Positions 16,304-21,687 of a stretch of 21,687 nucleotides of DNA are shown piece by piece; the first letter of the stretch is position 1; each line of letters starts with the position of its first letter. The notes under the pieces were generated by a model, which was not told the DNA's origin, searched no databases, and saw only the letters and a program-made list of their open reading frames with translations. The translations under genes and the position numbers were made by a program. The DNA is from Betaproteobacteria bacterium (lineage in GTDB: Bacteria; Pseudomonadota; Gammaproteobacteria; Burkholderiales; SG8-39): the NCBI GenBank assembly GCA_016867955.1, contig VGIE01000002.1, positions 1 through 21,687 of the forward strand, read 5' to 3'.

Positions 16304-18175
16304 ATGAAGGGGCCGCCGTTGAACAAAGTTCTCGACACGACAAGCCTTGCCGTGATGGCGAACCGGCTCGACAGCATCGCGAGGGAAATGTCGAACACGG
16401 TGGTGCGAACCGCTCGGTCGACGACCATGGCGGCACGCGACTTTTCCTGCTGCATCGTCAGTTCGGAACATGATCTGCTGTCCTGCCCGGAAGGCATGCC
16501 GGCGCATGTGTTCGGCCTCGGCCCCAGCGCCAGGGCCATGGCGGAACTGCATCCGGAGTTTCGCGAGGGCGATGCCTATCTGCACAACGATCCGTACATC
16601 GGCAACTCGCACGCAGCCGATCACCAGATCCTCGTGCCCGTATTCTTTGGTGGCGAGCACGTGTTCACCGCCTGCACCAAGGCGCATCAGGTGGACGTCG
16701 GTAACGCGCTGCCGACCACGTACATGCCGATGGCACGCGACGTCTATGCCGAAGGTGCGATCATTTTTCCCTGCGTCAAGGTGCAGGACGATTACCGTGA
16801 CGTAGGTGACGTGATCCGGATGTGCGAGCGGCGCATCCGGGGCTTCGAAATCTGGTACGGCGATTACCTGGCGCAGCTCGGTGCAGCGCGGCTTGCGGAG
16901 CGCCGTCTGAAGGAGTTCTGCCAGAAGTTCGGAATCGATACGGTTCGTCAGTTCGTCACCGGCTGGCTCGACTACTCCGAGCGCGTGACTGCAGATGCGA
17001 TCCGCACGCTGCCCTCGGGCCGTCTGGTCGGCACCACAAAGCTCGATCCGTTTCCGGGCATTCCAGAGGGTATTCCGCTCAAGGTCACGATCGACGTCGA
17101 TGCGGTCGAGGGTCGGGTGCGTGTCGACCTGCGCGACAACCCCGATTGCGTCCCAGCGGGGCTGAACCTGACCGAATCAACTGCCACCAACGGTGGCGTT
17201 GCCGGCGTGTTGTGTGTCCTCAATTCGAAGCGAAATGCGCGGCGCGTGATCGTGCCGAACAATGCGGGCAGTTTCCGCCGTATCGAGGTCCTGTTGCGCG
17301 AGAACTGCGTGGTCGGCATTCCCCGGCATCCGGTGTCGTGCTCGCTTGCCACCAACACCGTGGCGGACCGGGTCCACGGGATGATCATCCACGCCTTCAC
17401 GGAGTTGTGCGAAGGGATCGGGCTTGCCGAGCCTTGTTACGGTTCGCCGCCCTACATGGGCGTGGCATCCGGCTTCGACCGACGCAAGAATCGCGTCTTT
17501 ATCCTGCAGATCGTGAGTGGGACGGCTGGTGGCCCCGGGTCGGCGGAGTCCGATGGCTGGCTGATGCTGCTGGTCGCGAACGCGGCGGGCGTGGTCTACA
17601 TGGATTCCACCGAAGTCATGGAGCAAAAGAACCCGCTGATCATCTGGGACAAAACCATACGCCCGGACTCGGAAGGTGCGGGCCGCCAGCGTGGTGCACC
17701 CGGCAACGTCTGCATCTATGGACCACGATGGGACCCGATGGAGGTCTATTACTTCCTGGAGGGGGTCGAAAATCGTCCCAAGGGTGCACGGGGTGGTGGC
17801 CTGGCGAGCGGCCCGCAGGCATGGAAGATCGAGGCTGGTGACTGGTCTCGCGTCTATGACACCATCGGTGCAGCGCTGCTGCACCCGCACGAGTCGATCG
17901 TCTCGTTGTCCGGCGGCGGGGGCGGCTATGGTAACCCCCTGACCAGGGATCCGTCGCTGGTGCTCGAGGATGTCATCGAACGCTGGATTTCGGTGCAGCG
18001 TGCCGAGCAGGTCTATGGCGTGCGCTTCACCGGCGACCCGGCTCGGTGGGAGACACTGGCGGTCGACGTGGCGGGGACGGTCGCTGCACGCGCGCAGCGA
18101 CCGGAGCCACACGACACGGACGGCTATCGTGCGGAGCACGTGCGCGATGCATGGTGGTCCGCAGCTGCGCTATGA
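16304..18175 (+). CDS. hyuB: Hydantoinase B/oxoprolinase-family subunit
   Basis: The 623-residue protein is the HyuB-type subunit of the ATP-dependent hydantoinase/oxoprolinase/acetone-carboxylase superfamily; with HyuA it opens a lactam or hydantoin ring, or carboxylates a ketone, at the cost of ATP. Characteristic stretches are the N-terminal ANRLDSIAREM, AARDFSCCIV, HNDPYIGNSHAADH (94-107, with likely metal-binding His103 and Asp106), the mid-protein region NLTESTATNGG, and the C-terminal SLSGGGGGYGNP. Substrate specificity cannot be read off. The ATG at 16304 lacks a clear ribosome site, whereas a TTG at 16319 has AAGGGG six bases before it and would remove five residues; either is possible. 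The stop overlaps the hyuA start (ATGA), so the two subunits are coupled. The order B then A is the reverse of many hyuA-hyuB operons. Confidence 0.93.
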   Translation: MKGPPLNKVLDTTSLAVMANRLDSIAREMSNTVVRTARSTTMAARDFSCCIVSSEHDLLSCPEGMPAHVFGLGPSARAMAELHPEFREGDAYLHNDPYIGNSHAADHQILVPVFFGGEHVFTACTKAHQVDVGNALPTTYMPMARDVYAEGAIIFPCVKVQDDYRDVGDVIRMCERRIRGFEIWYGDYLAQLGAARLAERRLKEFCQKFGIDTVRQFVTGWLDYSERVTADAIRTLPSGRLVGTTKLDPFPGIPEGIPLKVTIDVDAVEGRVRVDLRDNPDCVPAGLNLTESTATNGGVAGVLCVLNSKRNARRVIVPNNAGSFRRIEVLLRENCVVGIPRHPVSCSLATNTVADRVHGMIIHAFTELCEGIGLAEPCYGSPPYMGVASGFDRRKNRVFILQIVSGTAGGPGSAESDGWLMLLVANAAGVVYMDSTEVMEQKNPLIIWDKTIRPDSEGAGRQRGAPGNVCIYGPRWDPMEVYYFLEGVENRPKGARGGGLASGPQAWKIEAGDWSRVYDTIGAALLHPHESIVSLSGGGGGYGNPLTRDPSLVLEDVIERWISVQRAEQVYGVRFTGDPARWETLAVDVAGTVAARAQRPEPHDTDGYRAEHVRDAWWSAAAL

Positions 18176-20286
18176 CCGGCCGGGCCGAAAAGCGGCGCTA
18201 CACGATCGCCGTGGATACCGGCGGCACCTTCACCGATCTGGTGCTCGCCGACCAGCACCAGATCCTCGGGCTCTACAAGGCGTTGACCACGCCCGGCGAC
18301 CTCTTGCGCGGACTCACGACCGCTCTCGAAGCCGCAGCCGCGGCGCACCGGATGAGTACCGGCCAGCTGCTCGAGCAGACGTCGATCTTCATCTATTCGA
18401 CCACGCATTCGACGAACGCGATCCTGGAAGGGAAGGTGGCCCGGACCGCGTTCCTGACGACGCGCGGCCACCCGGATATCCTGTTGTATAAGGAAGGCGG
18501 CAAGGACCAGATGCACAACTGGGCGATGCCGTTTCCCAAGCCCTATGTGCCGCGGCGGCTCACCTTCGAGATTACGGAGCGCGTCACCAGCAGTGGCACG
18601 GTGGCGATCGCGCTCGACGAGCGCGAGGTGCGCAAGGTCGTCGATCGCCTTGCGGAGTTGCAGGTCGAGGCGGTAGGCGTATGCCTGTTGTGGTCGTCGC
18701 TGAACCCGGAGCATGAGCTCCGCATCGCCGCGATTCTCGAAGAACATCTGCCTGGCGTCGAGTACTCGCTCGGCCATCGCGTCAACCGTATCATTCGCGA
18801 GTATCGTCGCGCTTCTGCCACCGTCATCGATGCTTCGCTGAAGCCGTTGATGCGCCACCATCTGAATGACATGGATTCCCGCCTGCGGGCGCTGGGCTTC
18901 CGCGGCGAGCCGTTGATGGTGACGCACGTGTCCGGTGGCGTCCTGCACCTCGATCAGATGCTGGAGCGGCCGCTGCAGACCATCGACTCCGGTCCCGCGC
19001 TCGCGCCGATCGCTGGAATCGTGTTCGACCGGGCCGAGCCGGCAACGACCAGTCCCGACCTGCTGGTCATCGACACGGGGGGTACCTCGTTCGATGCGAG
19101 CCTGATTGTCTCCGGCCAGGTCGCCTACACGCGGGAGAAATGGTTCGGGCCGCGCTGGACTGGGCACATGACCGGTTTGCCGGCTGTCGACACGAAGTCG
19201 ATCGGTGCCGGCGGCGGCTCGATTGCCTACGTCGACGCCGGTGGCCTGTTGCATGTCGGCCCGGAGAGTGCAGGCGCGGATCCGGGCCCCGTCGCCTATG
19301 GGCGCGGTGGCACCGAACCGACCGTCACGGACGCGGCGCTGGTGCTCGGCTATCTGGATTCTGCGGACTTTCTCGGTGGTGCGATGCCGCTCGATCGTGA
19401 CGCCGCCAGGGCCGCGGTCGTGGAGCACCTCGCTAGGCCGCTCGGTGTCAGTGCAGAGCAGGCGGCGGAGGCAGTCCTGGCGATAGTATCCGAGGCCATG
19501 CGCGGCCTCCTTGGCGACCTGACCGTCTCGCAAGGCAAGGATGCGCGTGAATGCGTGATCGTCGCAGGCGGGGGCGCCGCCGGTCTGAATGTCGTGCGCA
19601 TCGCGCGGGAGGCCGGAATTCGCCAGGTGCTCTTGCCGAAGCTCGCAGCCGGACTGAGCGCCGTAGGCGGCCTGTATTCGGACATCATGGCGGTGTTCTC
19701 CCGCGGGCACTACGCGCTGACCTCGGACTTCGGCTACACGGGTGTCAACTCGGTACTGAAAGACCTTGACCGCGAGATCAGTGAGTTTCTCGCCGGGATC
19801 GATCACCCGGGAGAACGAACCCGAAGATTCCTGTGCGAAGCCCGCTACGAACAGGAGATGTGGGAGATCGAAGTCCTGTTGGGCAAGACGCCGGTGTTCG
19901 ATGGGCAGAGCGACCTCGCGCGGTTGCATGCCGAGTTCGACGCCCGACACCTGGAGCTGTTTGCGACGCAGCAGCCCGGAGCGCCCATCGAGGTCATCAC
20001 GTGGCGAGGCGAGGCACGGGTGATCCGGCCGAAGCCGGTGTTGTCCGACCTGGGCGCTGCGGGCCGTGGTACGGAGTCGGGGGCGGCCGTGCCGCGCTCA
20101 CGCCGCACTGCCTATTTCGATGGCCGCCCGATCGACACGCCGGTCTACCACGGTGCTGATCTCGCGCCCGGCGCGAGGATAGTCGGTCCGGCAATAGTGT
20201 CCGAGCCCACGACCACGATCGTTCTGGATCCCGGCTGTACGGCAGTCGTGCGGCCCGCGCACTACCTGATCGAGATCGGGGCCTAG
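18172..20286 (+). CDS. hyuA: Hydantoinase A/oxoprolinase-family ATP-binding subunit
   Basis: The partner of HyuB, 704 residues from the ATG at 18172. It carries the actin-like ATPase signatures of the family: DTGGTFTD at 15-22, a second DTGGTSFD at 301-308, GAGGGS at 345-350 followed by VGPESAGADPGPVAYG, and VIVAGGGAAGLN near 463-474. The protein phosphorylates the substrate carbonyl so that HyuB can complete ring opening or carboxylation. An in-frame start at 18046 would lie inside hyuB and add an arginine-rich tail unlike the family, so the ATGA-overlap start is preferred. Known members act on 5-oxoproline, N-methylhydantoin, caprolactam, acetone and acetophenone; without a gamma subunit gene here, an acetone-carboxylase-like three-subunit enzyme is less likely. 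It precedes the cyclase gene by 43 bases. Confidence 0.94.
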   Translation: MTGRAEKRRYTIAVDTGGTFTDLVLADQHQILGLYKALTTPGDLLRGLTTALEAAAAAHRMSTGQLLEQTSIFIYSTTHSTNAILEGKVARTAFLTTRGHPDILLYKEGGKDQMHNWAMPFPKPYVPRRLTFEITERVTSSGTVAIALDEREVRKVVDRLAELQVEAVGVCLLWSSLNPEHELRIAAILEEHLPGVEYSLGHRVNRIIREYRRASATVIDASLKPLMRHHLNDMDSRLRALGFRGEPLMVTHVSGGVLHLDQMLERPLQTIDSGPALAPIAGIVFDRAEPATTSPDLLVIDTGGTSFDASLIVSGQVAYTREKWFGPRWTGHMTGLPAVDTKSIGAGGGSIAYVDAGGLLHVGPESAGADPGPVAYGRGGTEPTVTDAALVLGYLDSADFLGGAMPLDRDAARAAVVEHLARPLGVSAEQAAEAVLAIVSEAMRGLLGDLTVSQGKDARECVIVAGGGAAGLNVVRIAREAGIRQVLLPKLAAGLSAVGGLYSDIMAVFSRGHYALTSDFGYTGVNSVLKDLDREISEFLAGIDHPGERTRRFLCEARYEQEMWEIEVLLGKTPVFDGQSDLARLHAEFDARHLELFATQQPGAPIEVITWRGEARVIRPKPVLSDLGAAGRGTESGAAVPRSRRTAYFDGRPIDTPVYHGADLAPGARIVGPAIVSEPTTTIVLDPGCTAVVRPAHYLIEIGA

Positions 20287-20329
20287 ACGGTCCCTGAGGT
20301 TCTGTGGCGCTGTATTTCTGGATTATCTG

Positions 20330-21253
20330 ATGCGGAGCTTCGAGAGAATCCTCCCTTACTGGCCCCATCGAACCTACAACTGGGGGCGCTGGAGCAACGA
20401 TCGGGGGACCCTAAACCTGCTCGATCCCGGCACGACTCAACGGGCCATCGCCAGCGTCTCGACCTTCGAAACCCTGGCGCTCGGGGCGCCGCTGCGCGCG
20501 GACGACGCGGGCCTGGATGCGCATGCCTTCAGTCTCGATATGCTCCATGCGGGTAAGTATGATTTTGGTCCGACCACGGAACCGGTCCAGGCGGCCGGCG
20601 ACAGGGTCTGCGTGTCGATCCATGGCATGACGAACTCGCACATCGATGCGCTCTGCCACGCGGGTCATCGCGGCCGGTCCTTCAATGACAGCGAATTCGC
20701 GGTGAACGTCGAGCGCGGCCAACCCGCCCGACGACTCACGATCATGGAGATGCCGACGGTGGTCACGCGGGCATGGTTCGTGGACGTGCCTCGACGGCGC
20801 GGCGTGAAGGCGTTGCGGCCGGGCACGCCAGTCGTGCCTGAGGACCTCGCCTGGCTCGACGGCCAGGTCGAGCCAGGTGACGCTGTCGTCGTACGCACGG
20901 GCCGCTACGCAACCCGGGTAGTCCGGCCGGACGATCCGGAGGCTGGCGATGACCACGGCAACTGGAGTGGTCTGCACGTGGACTGCATGGAGCAGGTGGC
21001 GGCCTGGGAGCTGTCTACCGTCGCCACCGACAGCTCCGGCGACAACTTCCCCAGTACGACGTCCGAGTGCTCCGTACCGATTCACGTCCTCACCGAGGTG
21101 TACCTCGGACTGCCGCTCCTTCACCACCTCGATCTCGAGGAGCTGGGCCGGCGGATGCAGGGTCGTGCTGGCAGTGCATTCATGTTGATCGTCGCGCCGC
21201 TGCGAGTGATCGGCGGCACAGGATCGCCGGTGAGCCCGGTGGCTGTGATCTGA
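20330..21253 (+). CDS. Cyclase-family (kynurenine-formamidase-like) metal-dependent hydrolase
   Basis: The 307-residue protein matches the cyclase/kynurenine formamidase fold, whose members hydrolyse amides, formamides or cyclic bonds with bound zinc or manganese. The metal motif T-N-S-H-I-D-A-L-C-H at 101-110 gives His104, Asp106 and His110, matching the family H-x-D-x-x-x-H pattern; RWSNDRGTLNLLDP near 20-33 is typical of a long-form bacterial subgroup. Family members include kynurenine formamidase, isatin hydrolase and polyketide cyclases; the sequence does not choose among them. The ATG at 20330 has no good Shine-Dalgarno sequence, but no better in-frame start exists. It lies 43 bases after hyuA, and together with HyuAB and the amidase suggests stepwise opening of a ring or amide compound. 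It is the last intact gene of the array. Confidence 0.88.
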   Translation: MRSFERILPYWPHRTYNWGRWSNDRGTLNLLDPGTTQRAIASVSTFETLALGAPLRADDAGLDAHAFSLDMLHAGKYDFGPTTEPVQAAGDRVCVSIHGMTNSHIDALCHAGHRGRSFNDSEFAVNVERGQPARRLTIMEMPTVVTRAWFVDVPRRRGVKALRPGTPVVPEDLAWLDGQVEPGDAVVVRTGRYATRVVRPDDPEAGDDHGNWSGLHVDCMEQVAAWELSTVATDSSGDNFPSTTSECSVPIHVLTEVYLGLPLLHHLDLEELGRRMQGRAGSAFMLIVAPLRVIGGTGSPVSPVAVI

Positions 21254-21277
21254 ATCGCGACTCGGTAACCTACCGAT

Positions 21278-21412
21278 ATGGTGGATTTCAGTTACGGCGC
21301 CCGTGAAACCGAGCTGGCAGCCCGCACCCGTCGGTTCATACGCGAAGCGTGGCTACGGGCCAATATCCCGGGATACGCGGGACCGCTGACGGGTCGGTAC
21401 CTGGTTCTATAG
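21278..21412 (+). pseudogene. Possible truncated acyl-CoA dehydrogenase N-terminus (44 codons)
   Basis: A short frame begins ATG GTG GAT TTC 24 bases after the cyclase stop and ends with TAG at 21410-21412. Its first 31 residues (MVDFSYGARETELAARTRRF and on to REAWLRANIP) resemble the start of acyl-CoA dehydrogenases, which typically begin M-x-D-F-x-x-x-x-x-x-x-L-x-x-x-x-R-x-F and continue with a segment ending in IP. After about residue 35 the resemblance ends and a stop follows. There is no clear ribosome site. I read it as the remnant of a fatty-acyl or acyl-CoA oxidation gene cut off at or near a rearrangement point; it could instead be a chance short frame. Its position at the end of the array, facing ssrA, fits a deletion or island boundary. 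Confidence 0.42.
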
Positions 21413-21545
21413 TCCATCGCGGCACAGTCACCCCGGTAGAAATGCCAAGTGTTCAGCGCAAGGTCTTTGCGGTTTCAGCGGGTTACGTTTCGATCAGCGG
21501 CTAGACGGGATGTCGCTGGAAGCCCTTGGACGCTTCAGAAGCAGA
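21413..21545. other. Intergenic stretch with no recognised feature
   Basis: Between the short dehydrogenase-like frame and the ssrA terminator are 133 bases in which I see no convincing gene, promoter, or RNA. A copy of the ssrA 3' end, which would mark an integrated element, was looked for by eye and not seen. Confidence 0.4.
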
Positions 21546-21569
21546 AAACCCGGCGTAAATGCCGGGTTT
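21546..21569 (-). terminator. Rho-independent terminator of ssrA (possibly bidirectional)
   Basis: AAACCCGGC (21546-21554), a six-base loop, and GCCGGGTTT (21561-21569) form a perfect 9-bp stem. Read on the - strand the stem is followed by TTTTCTGCTT, a T-rich tail, and it lies 33 bases after the ssrA 3' end, as expected for the tmRNA terminator. On the + strand the tail is TTTCTGGTCTTCTC, so it may also stop transcription coming from the catabolic array. Confidence 0.82.
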
Positions 21570-21602
21570 CTGGTCTTCTCTGGATGTCGTCGGACTATGA
21601 GA

Positions 21603-21687
21603 TGGTGGAGGCGGCGGGAATCGAACCCGCGTCCGCAAGCCCTACGCCCTGAGATCTACATGCGTATCCCGCCTTTGATCTTGCTGG
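21603..21687 (-). ncRNA. ssrA: tmRNA 3' end (partial; continues past the window)
   Basis: On the - strand the last 85 bases read as the 3' portion of transfer-messenger RNA, which rescues stalled ribosomes with SmpB. Visible are the T arm GCGGG-TTCGATT-CCCGC (21614-21630), the acceptor strand, and the encoded terminal CCA ending at 21603. Upstream, GCATGTAGA and GCGGACGCGGG match the usual linker and arm before the T arm of one-piece tmRNAs. The tag-coding region and 5' end are outside the window, so the tag peptide cannot be read. The one-piece look argues against an alphaproteobacterium, whose tmRNA is normally split. A + strand protein frame running across this region is spurious. Confidence 0.9.

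Noticed and set aside
16822..17841. Same-strand overlapping frame of 339 codons inside hyuB
   Set aside because: It is a frame shadow rich in Arg, Gly and Ala with no family motif, and hyuB is continuous across the same bases.
18046..18171. Extended start for hyuA
   Set aside because: It lies inside hyuB and adds an arginine-rich tail before the DTGGTFTD region; the ATGA overlap start is typical of coupled genes.
21254..21602. Attachment-site repeat of the ssrA 3' end marking an island edge
   Set aside because: Scanning by eye I found only an 8-base match (ATGGTGGA near 21278), which is too short to mean anything.
21449..21652. Short + strand frame ending in VEAAGIEPAS
   Set aside because: This is a widely seen spurious translation across the antisense of tRNA or tmRNA 3' ends; the DNA here is the ssrA terminator and 3' end.
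1..21687. CRISPR arrays, insertion sequences, tRNA genes
   Set aside because: No regularly spaced repeats, transposase motifs or tRNA cloverleaf (other than the tmRNA end) were seen on either strand.

Overview
The window is high-GC DNA (my estimate is about 64-66%) and carries fourteen clear protein genes, all on the + strand. They are packed so tightly that at least three neighbouring pairs overlap by 4 bases (ATGA or GTGA). At the far right, on the - strand, is the 3' end of a tmRNA gene (ssrA) with its terminator, so the protein block and ssrA converge. Two large TonB-dependent receptors, a PQQ/heme alcohol dehydrogenase and a tmRNA end that looks like the one-piece type suggest a Gram-negative proteobacterium, most likely a gammaproteobacterium that degrades organic compounds. 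That placement is inference; no marker gene fixes the species.

Layout. 95-886: short-chain dehydrogenase. 1047-3311: first TonB-dependent receptor. 3390-4817: amidase-signature hydrolase. 4868-5884: luciferase-like flavin oxidoreductase. 5881-6813: M14/aspartoacylase-like protein lacking two expected zinc ligands. 6855-7562: small two-domain alpha/beta-barrel (EthD-like) protein. 7602-9032: aldehyde dehydrogenase. 9029-10330: MFS transporter. 10337-11542: cytochrome P450. A likely terminator (11581-11598) closes this block. The second block runs 11715-13712 (quinohemoprotein alcohol dehydrogenase), 13769-16174 (second TonB-dependent receptor), a strong perfect hairpin (16211-16241), then 16304-18175 and 18172-20286 (HyuB and HyuA, the ATP-dependent hydantoinase/oxoprolinase/carboxylase pair) and 20330-21253 (cyclase-family metal hydrolase). 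After it lie a 44-codon reading frame resembling the start of an acyl-CoA dehydrogenase (21278-21412), about 130 bases with no recognised feature, and the ssrA terminator and 3' end.

How the genes may work together (inference). The receptors would bring a scarce or bulky organic molecule across the outer membrane. The PQQ enzyme would oxidise an alcohol in the periplasm, and the MFS protein would move substrate or product across the inner membrane. In the cytoplasm the P450 and the flavin oxidoreductase would introduce oxygen, the SDR and aldehyde dehydrogenase would carry out further oxidations, and the amidase, HyuAB, the cyclase-family enzyme and perhaps the M14-like protein would open or trim amide, lactam or similar bonds. 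This combination reads as a catabolic locus for a nitrogen-containing or cyclic natural product or xenobiotic. I cannot name the substrate and do not recognise the arrangement as a described pathway. No regulator, P450 redox partner or PQQ-synthesis gene lies in the window.
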